DNA from: a bacterium
Lineage (GTDB): Bacteria; Armatimonadota; Zipacnadia; Zipacnadales; UBA11051
NCBI GenBank assembly: GCA_030604405.1
Contig: JAUVVY010000004.1
Location: forward strand, 1-64,000
Direction: 5' to 3'
DNA length: 64,000 nt
The notes under the pieces are model-generated. The model was not told the DNA's origin. It saw nothing but the letters and a program-made list of their open reading frames with translations, and did not search any database. Shown piece by piece: positions 1 through 8,914 of this stretch (the stretch's first letter is position 1; each line of letters starts with the position of its first letter). Position numbers and translations under genes: made by a program.

Positions 1-1620
1 ACTGCACCTGAGCTGCCGAAGCACACGGGTTGGCATCACCACTGGGGCCATCGGTGATCGTTACCGTGTGCTCTACAGGATTGACCTGCTGGGTGTATTG
101 TCCTGTAGCGCTGACAGTATCATCTTCGGCGCACGTCACCGTCACACTGATGGTGTAGCTGACTATCGCGTCCGTGCGGTTCTCCGGCGCAGTCCAGATC
201 GGGTTCTGAGCACTGGCATCGTCGAAGCTGCCGACACTATTGCCTGCGCTGTCTTCTGCCGTCCAGGCATAGGTCAGGCCGTGCCCACGGCTGTCTTCTG
301 CAGTCACGCTGCACTGCACCTGCGCTGCCGAAGCACACGGGTTGGCATCACCACTCGGGCCATCCGTGATCGTTACCGTGTGCTCTACAGGATTGACCTG
401 CTGGGTGTATTGTCCTGTAGCGCTGACAGTATCATCTTCGGCACACGTCGCCGTCGCACTGATCGTGTAGTCCGCAGTCTCATCAGTCAGATTCGCAGGC
501 GCAGTCCAGATCGGGTTCTGCTTCGTCGCATCATCGAAGCTGCCGACACTATTGCCTGCGCTGTCTTCGGCCGTCCACGCATACACCAGAGTATGGCCTT
601 GCCGGCTGTCTTCTGCAGTCACGCTGCACTGCACCTGAGCTGCCGAAGCAGACGGGTTGGCATCACCACTCGGGCCATCGGTGATCGTTACCGTGTGCTC
701 TACAGAATTGACCTGCTGTGTGTATCCTCCTGTAGCGCTGACAGTACCATCTTCGGCACACGTCACCGTCACACTGATGGTGTAGTTGACTGTCGCGTCC
801 GTCCGGTTCTCCGGCGCAGTCCAGATCGGGTTCTGCTTCGTCGCATCGTCGAAGCTGCCCACATTATTGCCTGCGCTGTCTCTTGCCGTACACGCATACA
901 CTAGAGTATGTCCCTGCCGGCTGTCTTGTGCAGTCACGCTGCACTGCACCTGAGCTGCCGAAGCACACGGGTCGGCATCACCACTCGGGCCATCCGTGAT
1001 CGTTACCGTGTGCTCTACAGGATTGACCTGCTGGGTGTATCCTCCTGTAGCGCTGACAGTGTCATATTGGGCACACGTCACCGTCGCACTGATGGTGTAG
1101 TTGACTGTCGCGTCCGTCCGGTTCTCCGGCGCAGTCCAGATCGGGTTCTGCTTCGTCGCATCATCGAAGCTGCCGACACTATTGCCTGCGCTGTCTTCGG
1201 CCGTCCACGCATACACCACAGTATGGCCTTGCCGGTTGTCTTCTCCAGTCACGCTGCACTGCACCTGCGCTCCCGAAGCAGAGGGCTCGTCCCCACCCCT
1301 GGGACCGTCCGTGATCGTTACCGTGTGCTCTACAGGATTGACCTGCTGTGTGTATTGTCCTGTAGTGTTGATAATATCATCTTCCGCACACGTCACCGTC
1401 ACACTGATGGTGTACTCGACTGTCGCATCCGTCCAGTTCTCCGGCGCAGTCCAGATCGGGTTCTGCTTCGTCGCATCATCAAAGCTGCCGACATTACCTT
1501 CCGCACTCCACTCGTAGTTCAAGTCATGGCCGTGTGTATCCTCGGCAGTCACACTGCACTGCACCTGAGCTGCCGAAGCACACGGGTTGGCATCACCACT
1601 GGGGCCATCCGTGATCGTTA
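1..1620 (-). repeat. Tandem ~105-codon Ig-like repeats inside the giant secreted protein
   Basis: The same block recurs with starts of a shared landmark at 61, 373, 688, 1003, 1318 and 1618, so units are 312, 315, 315, 315 and 300 bp, all multiples of three. Read on the minus strand each unit contains VQCSVTAEDS, YAWTAEDSAGN, VGSFDDA, QNPIWTAPENRTDA, YTISVTVTCAEDD and YTQQVNPVEHTVTITDGP in order, a beta-sandwich-like pattern. Nucleotide identity between units is high, which suggests recent duplication or gene conversion. The array continues past position 1. Confidence 0.85.
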
Positions 1621-3742
1621 CCATATGGATGATCCTGAGCGGATTGCCACTCCAACTCACCCAATCCGACCACCTGCCTGCACTGCACTGCACACGCAAC
1701 GAGATATTGTGATCGGCCTCGGACAAGTCGCTCTTATCAAACTCGGCTGAGCTACCGATCACTCCATCCACATCTGACTTCCACTCATATCCTGTTATCG
1801 TATGTCCCGGCTGGTTGTCGGAACCACTGCCCACAAAGTGCACTGCCTCACCCAGGTCCTGAGGATTAGGCGTCACACTCTCTATTGTCGCCGTCACGGT
1901 GTGATTGATGATCGTGAGCGGATTGCCGCTCCAACTCATCCAATCCGACCACGTACTGCCACTGCACTGCACACGCAACGAGATATCGTGATCACCCTCG
2001 GACAAGTCGCTCTTATCAAACACGGTTGAGCTACCGATGACGCCATCTACATCTGACTTCCACTCATATCCTGTTATCGTATGACCCGGCCAGTTGTCGG
2101 AACCACTGCCCACAAAGTGCACTGCGTCACCCAGGTCCTGCGGATTAGGCGTCACACTATCTATTGTCGCCGTCACCGTGTGATCGATGATCCTGAGCGG
2201 ATTGCCACTCCAACTCACCCAATCCGACCACGTAGCGCCACTGCACTGCACACGCAACGAGATATTGTGATCACCCTCGGACAAGTCGCTCTTATCAAAC
2301 TCGGCTGAGCTACCAATGGCTCCATCCACATTTGACGTCCACTCATATGCTGTTATTGTATGAGCCGGCAGGTTATCCGAACCACTGCCCACAAAGTGCA
2401 CTGGCTGCCCGAGCTGCTGCGGCTCAGGAGTCACACTGTCTATTGTCGCCGTCACCGTGTGATCGATGATCGCGAGCGGATTGCCACTCCAACTCACCCA
2501 ATCCGACCACGTACCTGCACTGCACTGCACACGCAACGAGATATTGTGATCAGCCTCGGACAGGTCGCTCTTATCAAACACGGCTGAGCTACCGATGGCT
2601 CCATCCACACTCGACGTCCACTCATATGCTGCTATCGTATGACCCGGCCAGTCGTCGGAACCACTGCCGACAAAGTGCACTGGCTGCCCTAGCTGCTGCG
2701 GATCGGGAGTCACACTATCTATTGTCGCCGTCACCGTGTGACCTACCAGCGTCAGTTCCACCACTGTCACACCATAGTGGGCCATCCCGCTGTACAGGCC
2801 GCCCCATGCCATCGTGTGATAGCTGTGATCCCACGTGTTGCAGATGTTGATGGTGCCCGCGTCCGTATCGTACCCGAACCCGACCATCGAGTGGCCTGTC
2901 ACCTGAATTATCACTGAGCGACCGGCATCTATCTCCGCCTGGAAATCCTCAAAGGTGAATCCGTTCGTGTTCCCGTCCCAGCCGTAAATACGCTGGCTGT
3001 AGTTGTCCTCTACCGTGTAACCCCGCGACTGGACAAACAGGCGCATACCGTGACACCCGCCGCGTCTGCCGGGTTCGGAGCCCGTATAGTCATGCAGCGG
3101 GGTTCCGTCGGCGTAAAAGTAAAACCACGTGCTCCCATCGGTGGACTCATACCTCCACTGACTCGTCCCCATGTAGTCGGCGGTGCAGTCTCCCAGGGTG
3201 TGTTCAGTCCAATTCCCGACGTAGGGGTCCGGCCCGGGTTGACCAAAGGCAATCCAGTAGTCATCTACATGCCCCTTAATCAGCCGCCCATCTATCCCCT
3301 GATGCGTGGCACTCAGGGGACACTCACCGCCTCCCCAGACCGAGTTGTTCAACGGGAAGGCGCCCGCGTTGGTCGGGCCCGCGTACATATTGTCAAAGGC
3401 GTGAGTATCGTACCAGCCGAACATCATCGCCGCAGAGGTTGCAGAGCACCCGTAGCACCAGTCAAGCGCCGGGAAGCTCGCCAGCGCGTTGGTGGCTCCT
3501 GACGGATGCGGCCGCGGCGGCGGCCCCCTCGGGAAGTCAATGTAGCCGGGCGGTGGTGGTGACGGCGGCACAAGGACCTCTATCACCTCTTTCCCCCGAT
3601 ACATGAACCTGTCCACAATGTAGGGGTCAAGTGGCGACGCGCCCGATGCTGCCGGTGCCTCCACCAAGAGCCCGGCACAAACTGCCAGTAATACTACAAC
3701 TGCAGCGAATGGCAATAGCGTACCGCACGATTGCGAACGCAT
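1..3742 (-). CDS. Giant secreted C39-like cysteine peptidase with PKD-like and Ig-like tandem repeats (C-terminus beyond window)
   Basis: A single open frame runs from an ATG at 3742 off the left edge (at least 1247 codons) with no stop seen on reading. GGGAGGAG lies at 3749-3756, a good ribosome binding site. The product starts with a hydrophobic signal peptide (about residues 1-30, ending near EAPAASG). A papain-fold domain follows: the motif DWCYGCSATS (about residue 85) supplies a candidate catalytic Cys, GHSMVGFGY a candidate His, and NTWD an Asn/Asp, as in C39-like peptidases. After this come four 93-residue PKD-like repeats and five or more ~105-residue Ig-like repeats. Inference: an exported protease or adhesin-like protein held off the cell by its repeat stalk. 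Activity is not shown. The gene follows the chaperone island directly, separated by a terminator-like hairpin, and has the same orientation. Confidence 0.85.
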   Translation of the reverse strand, partial: MRSQSCGTLLPFAAVVVLLAVCAGLLVEAPAASGASPLDPYIVDRFMYRGKEVIEVLVPPSPPPPGYIDFPRGPPPRPHPSGATNALASFPALDWCYGCSATSAAMMFGWYDTHAFDNMYAGPTNAGAFPLNNSVWGGGECPLSATHQGIDGRLIKGHVDDYWIAFGQPGPDPYVGNWTEHTLGDCTADYMGTSQWRYESTDGSTWFYFYADGTPLHDYTGSEPGRRGGCHGMRLFVQSRGYTVEDNYSQRIYGWDGNTNGFTFEDFQAEIDAGRSVIIQVTGHSMVGFGYDTDAGTINICNTWDHSYHTMAWGGLYSGMAHYGVTVVELTLVGHTVTATIDSVTPDPQQLGQPVHFVGSGSDDWPGHTIAAYEWTSSVDGAIGSSAVFDKSDLSEADHNISLRVQCSAGTWSDWVSWSGNPLAIIDHTVTATIDSVTPEPQQLGQPVHFVGSGSDNLPAHTITAYEWTSNVDGAIGSSAEFDKSDLSEGDHNISLRVQCSGATWSDWVSWSGNPLRIIDHTVTATIDSVTPNPQDLGDAVHFVGSGSDNWPGHTITGYEWKSDVDGVIGSSTVFDKSDLSEGDHDISLRVQCSGSTWSDWMSWSGNPLTIINHTVTATIESVTPNPQDLGEAVHFVGSGSDNQPGHTITGYEWKSDVDGVIGSSAEFDKSDLSEADHNISLRVQCSAGRWSDWVSWSGNPLRIIHMVTITDGPSGDANPCASAAQVQCSVTAEDTHGHDLNYEWSAEGNVGSFDDATKQNPIWTAPENWTDATVEYTISVTVTCAEDDIINTTGQYTQQVNPVEHTVTITDGPRGGDEPSASGAQVQCSVTGEDNRQGHTVVYAWTAEDSAGNSVGSFDDATKQNPIWTAPENRTDATVNYTISATVTCAQYDTVSATGGYTQQVNPVEHTVTITDGPSGDADPCASAAQVQCSVTAQDSRQGHTLVYACTARDSAGNNVGSFDDATKQNPIWTAPENRTDATVNYTISVTVTCAEDGTVSATGGYTQQVNSVEHTVTITDGPSGDANPSASAAQVQCSVTAEDSRQGHTLVYAWTAEDSAGNSVGSFDDATKQNPIWTAPANLTDETADYTISATATCAEDDTVSATGQYTQQVNPVEHTVTITDGPSGDANPCASAAQVQCSVTAEDSRGHGLTYAWTAEDSAGNSVGSFDDASAQNPIWTAPENRTDAIVSYTISVTVTCAEDDTVSATGQYTQQVNPVEHTVTITDGPSGDANPCASAAQVQ
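1624..2739 (-). repeat. Four tandem 93-codon PKD-like repeats
   Basis: Four units of exactly 279 bp. On the minus strand each encodes HTVTATIDSVTP, HFVGSGSDN, GHTITGYEWKSDVDG, FDKSDLSEGDH, ISLRVQCS and WSDWVSWSGNPL. The YEW...D.DG and HxIxLRVxxS elements are typical of PKD-type extracellular beta-sandwich domains. The units differ at few positions. Confidence 0.85.
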
Positions 3743-3845
3743 TTTCCGCTCCTCCCGTTGGGGCTCAGTGTCAGCCCCTGACGCGATCACGCCAGGAAAC
3801 GTCGGTGTCTCAAAGCTTCTTACTCTCAGACGACGGCAAGTAACC

Positions 3846-3889
3846 AAAAGGCCCGGCCGCTTGCCGGGAATACTCCGGCGGGCCGGGCT
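3846..3889 (-). terminator. Rho-independent-type terminator downstream of the chaperone island
   Basis: GCCCGGCC (3851-3858) pairs with GGCCGGGC (3881-3888), with an inner GCCGGG...CTCCGGC pairing. Read on the minus strand the stem is followed by TTTT (3849-3846). It lies about 200 bp beyond the stop at 4094 and about 100 bp before the ATG at 3742, so it can separate the two transcription units or act as a leader attenuator of the peptidase gene. Nothing else was recognised in 3743-4093, and the leader matches no riboswitch class known to me. Confidence 0.6.
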
Positions 3890-4093
3890 ATGCGATCATT
3901 CACAATTCTTCTTCCAGCCAGGCCCAGCCAACACTCTACTCTCGCCGCAATGCTACTGGATGGCTATTCGCCACGGCCGACGTATTGCCCTGCCAAATCA
4001 AAAGAAATTTTGCAGCCCTGCCCACCTCACCCACTGAAGACAGTCGAATGCCTCAGCCGAGCCACCGAATACACGCGACCGCACCACAGCCCA

Positions 4094-5137
4094 TCACTCT
4101 TTGCTGGCTCTGTGCTCTTTCAAGAACGCCGGAATGGGGCCGCCTGGATCAAGCACTACCTTGACCCGGATTCCCGTAGGGATATTTCTGGGATTGCGTG
4201 GCAGATGCGGGTTGGCAGCATAAATATCGGGCCAGCGATTCCCGTCGCCGTAAAAGCGTTTTGCGAGCTTCCAGAGTGTGTCTGTATTGGCGAAAACGAC
4301 TTCCACCGGGCTGACAACGTCCAGCGCCTCGGCATTGACCTTGTCTGAGCCTGCAAACGCCTTGGCGAGTGCGACAATCCAATCTCTGTCAGCTTGCGTG
4401 GGGGCCAGTCCCCCAAGGGCTAGCTCTCCCCCAGTCTGCTGCACCTTGAGCTCTCTCAGCCAGTCCTCGTTGGCTTCTAAACAGATATTGGCGAGTCTGG
4501 AGAGGCTCTGGACAGCAATCTCTGAGCCATCCACACCATAAAGCTCGGCTGCTTGCTTGGTTGCCAGAGCGACGGCGAGCTGCTTGTGGGCAGAAGTGGG
4601 CGCATTGCCAACCAAGGAAATAACCCCATCAGATGCCACCGCCTCCAGGTCAGCACCGCTCAAACTGGGGTTGGCCGCCCAGGAAGCCTGAATCGCTGTC
4701 GCAACCTGGCCTTCAGCAGGGCGCGTTAGAGAGCGGTAGGATCTGGGTATCTGTGACCCTAACAGTACCAAGATGCCGAGCGCAACAATGCCCAGAACTA
4801 GGGTGAGACGGCTATTGCGAGCGGCGCGGTCCAGGATACTGGTGGCCTTCTCGATCCCGGCGCGCGCAGCCGAATCGTCTGCATCAATGGCAAGCGCCAC
4901 TTCCCAGCGTGTGATTGCCTGATGCATGTCACCAAGCTGAGCGTGTACTTTCCCCAGTAACACCAGAGCCGGCACAAAAGCGGCGTCGAGTTGGAGTACG
5001 AAAACGAGCATGTCTCGTGCCGCCACCAATCTCCCCGCCTTGGCCTCAGCAAGCGCCCGGTTATATCCCAGGTGCGGCAGCTCGTTCAGCAACTCTGCGG
5101 TTGTGCGATCAGGATAAGCCAAGTCAGTCGACTCCAT
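4094..5137 (-). CDS. Membrane protein: TPR - transmembrane helix - BON domains - LysM
   Basis: A 347-residue protein with four recognisable parts. Residues 20-105 form an N-terminal TPR-like region, presumably cytosolic. Residues 111-129 form one transmembrane helix (LTLVLGIVALGILVLLGSQ). A BON-like domain follows (about 142-212, with DGVISLVGNAPT), and a second degenerate BON-like stretch (about 219-278). A C-terminal LysM (about 279-328, with TDTLWKLAKRFYGDGNRWPDIYAANP) completes it. BON domains bind membranes or lipids and LysM binds peptidoglycan, so the protein could tie the cytosolic chaperone machine to the envelope; this is inference from architecture. It is the last gene of the island, 58 bp after the degenerate Hsp70 gene. 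The start ATG at 5137 has only a weak ribosome binding site. Confidence 0.8.
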   Translation of the reverse strand: MESTDLAYPDRTTAELLNELPHLGYNRALAEAKAGRLVAARDMLVFVLQLDAAFVPALVLLGKVHAQLGDMHQAITRWEVALAIDADDSAARAGIEKATSILDRAARNSRLTLVLGIVALGILVLLGSQIPRSYRSLTRPAEGQVATAIQASWAANPSLSGADLEAVASDGVISLVGNAPTSAHKQLAVALATKQAAELYGVDGSEIAVQSLSRLANICLEANEDWLRELKVQQTGGELALGGLAPTQADRDWIVALAKAFAGSDKVNAEALDVVSPVEVVFANTDTLWKLAKRFYGDGNRWPDIYAANPHLPRNPRNIPTGIRVKVVLDPGGPIPAFLKEHRASKE

Positions 5138-5195
5138 AAGATAGCTGGGCCCAGCCCGAGAGCCATAATGCTCACGTCCGTGGCTGGCTGAGCCA

Positions 5196-6677
5196 TCAGC
5201 TTCGCCTCTTTTTCGTCTTGCGCCTGGTCTTACTCTTGCGCCCGGCCTTGGACGCAGTGGTCTTTGCTCTGCGCCCGGACGTCCGTTCTCTTACCTCTCT
5301 GGCCAGCCTATTGTCAGGATCGAGGCTCAGGCTCTCGCGCCGGCGGTCTCGACATTCTCGCCAGTTCTTGTCCTCGGCATTCCGCTGTGCCTCCTCGGCA
5401 TGAAGCTGCGCCAGTTGCTTCCTGACATCATCGTGCGACGGATCGTAATCCCAGCTTTTCTGGAAATGTTTTCGGGACTCTTGCCACTCCCCAGCCCGGG
5501 CATGGATCAGTGCCTGCTGGGCATGAACGGCGGCCAGTTTCTCTTTGATAGTCTCGCTCTCTGGCGGCTTGTCCTGGAGTTCGCGCTCCAACTCAGCTCG
5601 TTCCGCTGCAAGCAGTTCCGCCTGCGACAGCGGTCGCCAGCAGTTAGATGTGCTCGCGGCATACTTGGCGGCGCCGAGTGCCACCGCATCGGCGGGGGCA
5701 ATAGTTGGCGGCTTACCAAAGCATTCCTCTAACTTCTGGCGGACCAGCGGGGTCTGTGCAGTGCGTCCGAGCACGAGTACGTGGTCGAGGGCCGCGATAT
5801 CCCACTCCGCAGTCTCTGCCGCCGCTCGTGCCAACTCAATGGTGCGATCGACAATGGGAGTTATAAAACGCTCCAGTTGGATGCGCGCCAAAGGGTAGTC
5901 GTCATGGAACGATCGGCCTCGCGAGTCTCTCCCGGGCCCCACCTCGATCTGCGCATCTTCGGCAGTTGACAATAGAATCCTGGCCGCTTCGACACTCGCC
6001 CGCAGCTTTGAAAGAGCGGACGGATCCGACAAGACTCCGACACCGTGCGAGACAGCGTAAAGTTGATCAATATTGCACATGATTGCAGCGTCGAATGCGT
6101 CGCCCGCAAGATGCACATTGCCCTCATGGCTGAGCGCATTAAGTTTGCCGCGAGATTGCTCCACCAGGACCGCCGAAACAGAGAAGAAACTTCTGCCCAG
6201 GCAGTAAACTAGTACCTTACTGGCAGCGTCGTGCTTCGGCAGCGAGCCCAGAGCGGCGGCCAGAGATTCGTCCAACACGGAGACGTTGTCGAAGCCAGCA
6301 GCTTCAACGGCCGAACGCAAGACGGCACGCTGGTTGATGGGATAGATGCTGGGAGCGCAAACGGTCGCACCAGTTACTCGCGCTCCCAATTCCGCTTCAA
6401 GTCTTGATCTAAGAGCGCGGAAGTGGCTGACCGCGTCGTGCTCTCCACTATCCAGAGGCTGCCCCTTCGGTCCGGCCTGCTTGCGAGCGCTGCCCAACCT
6501 TGTCTTGAGGGACTCAATACGCAGGCATCCTTCTGTATCCTGGCGCTGGTGGCTCGGCTCAACGAGCAGGCCCACGTCAACAGCTACTTCATCAAACGGG
6601 ATCCGGGCACCAGCGCCGTCATCAATGGCTACGCGGGAGGCACTGGCCCCGAAGTCTATTCCAATACCATTGCCCAT
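5196..6677 (-). CDS. Degenerate Hsp70-like ATPase-fold protein with TPRs and a lysine/arginine-rich tail
   Basis: The 493-residue product keeps the Hsp70/actin-fold outline but not its catalytic motifs. The N-terminal phosphate loop reads GIDFGASASRVAI (DLGTTNS in DnaK). The second phosphate loop reads VYCLGRSFFSVS where DnaK has VYDLGGGTFDVS. The adenosine-side motif reads LVLGRTAQTP instead of LVGGSTRIP. There is no substrate-binding domain; residues about 360-465 are helical and TPR-like, and the last 25 residues are very basic (KAGRKSKTRRKTKKRRS). It is probably a weak or non-hydrolysing nucleotide-binding scaffold paired with the intact DnaK just upstream (36 bp). The ATG at 6677 is preceded by GGAGGG. 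Confidence 0.8.
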   Translation of the reverse strand: MGNGIGIDFGASASRVAIDDGAGARIPFDEVAVDVGLLVEPSHQRQDTEGCLRIESLKTRLGSARKQAGPKGQPLDSGEHDAVSHFRALRSRLEAELGARVTGATVCAPSIYPINQRAVLRSAVEAAGFDNVSVLDESLAAALGSLPKHDAASKVLVYCLGRSFFSVSAVLVEQSRGKLNALSHEGNVHLAGDAFDAAIMCNIDQLYAVSHGVGVLSDPSALSKLRASVEAARILLSTAEDAQIEVGPGRDSRGRSFHDDYPLARIQLERFITPIVDRTIELARAAAETAEWDIAALDHVLVLGRTAQTPLVRQKLEECFGKPPTIAPADAVALGAAKYAASTSNCWRPLSQAELLAAERAELERELQDKPPESETIKEKLAAVHAQQALIHARAGEWQESRKHFQKSWDYDPSHDDVRKQLAQLHAEEAQRNAEDKNWRECRDRRRESLSLDPDNRLAREVRERTSGRRAKTTASKAGRKSKTRRKTKKRRS

Positions 6678-6712
6678 ATCTACAGCGTCCCTCCAGTAGG
6701 GCGGGATGATGC

Positions 6713-8914
6713 CTACTCGAGCGAAGTGGGCCCCTTGTCGCGCTGCTCAATTGGAGCCTCGGCGTTGCTCTGCTTCAGCACTTCAACCAACTCGTCGGTC
6801 TTGCGAGAGAATTCGTCCGGGCTTCCGTTGCTACGCAAGTTCTGACGCAGTTCGCGAACGAGCGATTGCATGCGATTCTTCGTCCCGGCCTCGAGGTCGC
6901 CATATCTGCAGCGCATTTCGACGTGAAGCAGGAATATCAAACCCTTGAATTCCTTTTCGAGCAGGTCGTCAATCTCCTGTTCCAGGCGCCGACCGTTGCT
7001 CTCATCCTTGTCGTCCAACGCCTGGCGCCCTTGTTTGACAAGAGCTTCAATCTCCCGCTCCGCACTGGAGCTTAGGAACCAGTCGTACTCCTCAAGCGCC
7101 ATCTCCGCCTCCACGATACTCCATAGCAGGCGGCGCGCCCACTGGGGCAGCCGATCCGCGTCTTCTTCTTCACCATTCCCGTTGTCAAACTCAATCTGAG
7201 GCTCTTCTTTACTCCTGATTCGTGGGTCAATCACGACCGCTTGCTCCCGGCCGGAGCCGTCCTGGATTATTGCCCTGATGCTGAGGCATCCATGACGGTC
7301 AATGTCAATGCTGATATCCACCGGGGTCTTTGCAGCCAGAAACAATCCTTCGAGGTCGATATGTGCGGCCCCTAAATATTGTTGGGGATCGTTGGGGTCG
7401 AATTCCTCGACCTGTGCATCGTAAAGAGGCACGAGTACTGCTACGTCACTATCTTGAGCGGTGTGGTATCTGTGAACCAGGGATTCGAGCGTCGGGTACG
7501 CCGTGCCCTTAGGAGCCATCACTTTGTACGCTCCGCCAGCAGCAAGCAGTCCAACAGGTTTTCCCAGAACTGTGTTCTGGATGAGCTCCTGGAAGGAATG
7601 GCCGCACTGGGCACACTGCTGAGCTTCGATGGGATTACTCGCCTCACACTGCGGGCACTTCTTCTCAGGGATCAGTTTTGTACCGCACTTCCAACACGTG
7701 GTTGCATCCGGCGCGTTCTCCTCCTGATCCTCCGGGCAGATGATGCCGAGGATACGGTTGGCCGCAATCCCTGCGCCGAATGCGACACATTCCATAGGAT
7801 CAATATTGCGCATAATCCGCTCAGCACCAAATTCGGCCTCCAAGATTCTCTGTACAAGTGGAATTTGGGTAGAGCCGCCCACCAAGAGCACATGGTCGAG
7901 CTGATCGGCAGTCATAGCCGCTTCGTCCAACGCCTTCCGCACCAGCACCATTGTCTTTTCAATGTCAGCGCGGATCATGCTCTCGAAATAGCTGCGGGTG
8001 ATTTCAACGTCCACGTCGCCACGATCACCATCCGGCAGCGGCACCATCGCCTGCAAGACAATGTCTGCCGACTCCATGTCGCTGATCTGCGTCTTCGCCC
8101 TCTCCGCAGCCCTCTTCAGCAAGACCATAAGGCGGGCGTCGTCCCGAAGATTCTCTACACGATACTCCTTTTCAGTCTCCTCCACGGCATAATCAATAAT
8201 GACCTGGTCAAAGTCGTCGCCGCCGAGCCACATGTCGCCCTCGATGGCTAGTTCGATGAAGTTGACGCCGACAATCGAAATAACTGTGACGTCAAAAGTG
8301 CCGCCACCCAGATCATAGACCAGCACATTTGTCATGTCCCCGAGGTTTGCCCCCGCGCCAAACGCCATCGCAGCGGCCGTGGGCTCGGTCACGAGGGTCT
8401 TCACCCGCAGACCGGCTAGCTCCCCAGCCTCTCTGGTGGCCGCCTTCTGGCTCAGTGAGAAGTATGCCGGCACTGTTATGACAGCATGTGTAACATCCTC
8501 TCCCAAACGTTTCGACGCGTCCTCCCTCATGCGGCGTAGAATCATTGCCGAGACATCTTGCGGACGCAACATCTCGTCACCGAGCATAACCTGCAGATCA
8601 TCACTATCTTCAGGCTTCACGACCCGGTATTCGTTACGCCTTGTGACTTCCTCAACATTGGGATCATCATAGAACCGGCCCATAAGACGCTTGATTGAAA
8701 AAATCGTGTTTTCCGGATTGGAGCCGGCGTTGTCCATGGCTTGCGTTCCAATTAGCGTTTCGTGGGTTTTTCGATGCAGCCCCACGACCGACCGCGTTTG
8801 GCGTTCGCCCGCCTGGTTCAAAACGACTTGACCTCCGTGCTCGTTTTCGAGTGCGACGACCGAGTTAGTCGTCCCAAGATCGATACCTACAGCTACAACG
8901 TTCATGTTAATCAT
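6713..8914 (-). CDS. DnaK-family Hsp70 chaperone with zinc-ribbon insert
   Basis: The 733-residue Hsp70 has a well conserved ATPase domain: GIDLGTTNS (10-18), VYDLGGGTFDVT (199-210), LLVGGSTQIP (343-352) and FGAGIAA (379-385). The short conserved interdomain linker is replaced by a cysteine-rich segment with C393, C407, C410, C420, C423, C434 and C437, which looks like one or two zinc ribbons. The following beta region is a divergent substrate-binding domain, and the C-terminus (about 590-733) is acidic, helical and coiled-coil-like. The start ATGATTAA overlaps the grpE stop by 8 bp, so translation is probably coupled. An alternative ATG lies three codons downstream. Because of the insert and divergent C-terminus this is probably a specialised Hsp70 and not the housekeeping DnaK. 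Confidence 0.92.
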   Translation of the reverse strand: MINMNVVAVGIDLGTTNSVVALENEHGGQVVLNQAGERQTRSVVGLHRKTHETLIGTQAMDNAGSNPENTIFSIKRLMGRFYDDPNVEEVTRRNEYRVVKPEDSDDLQVMLGDEMLRPQDVSAMILRRMREDASKRLGEDVTHAVITVPAYFSLSQKAATREAGELAGLRVKTLVTEPTAAAMAFGAGANLGDMTNVLVYDLGGGTFDVTVISIVGVNFIELAIEGDMWLGGDDFDQVIIDYAVEETEKEYRVENLRDDARLMVLLKRAAERAKTQISDMESADIVLQAMVPLPDGDRGDVDVEITRSYFESMIRADIEKTMVLVRKALDEAAMTADQLDHVLLVGGSTQIPLVQRILEAEFGAERIMRNIDPMECVAFGAGIAANRILGIICPEDQEENAPDATTCWKCGTKLIPEKKCPQCEASNPIEAQQCAQCGHSFQELIQNTVLGKPVGLLAAGGAYKVMAPKGTAYPTLESLVHRYHTAQDSDVAVLVPLYDAQVEEFDPNDPQQYLGAAHIDLEGLFLAAKTPVDISIDIDRHGCLSIRAIIQDGSGREQAVVIDPRIRSKEEPQIEFDNGNGEEEDADRLPQWARRLLWSIVEAEMALEEYDWFLSSSAEREIEALVKQGRQALDDKDESNGRRLEQEIDDLLEKEFKGLIFLLHVEMRCRYGDLEAGTKNRMQSLVRELRQNLRSNGSPDEFSRKTDELVEVLKQSNAEAPIEQRDKGPTSLE

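Noticed and set aside
68-1750. Two long plus-strand reading frames across the repeat array
   Set aside because: They mirror the minus-strand repeat gene codon for codon. The minus frame has a ribosome binding site, signal peptide and domains, while the plus frames give low-complexity Arg/Cys-rich products.
1-2739. Regularly spaced direct repeats as a CRISPR array
   Set aside because: Units are 279-315 bp, keep one open frame throughout and encode protein domains; there are no short repeats with unique spacers.
3743-3850. Riboswitch in the leader of the secreted peptidase gene
   Set aside because: The hairpin with a T-run explains the structure as a terminator, and no consensus of a known riboswitch class could be matched.
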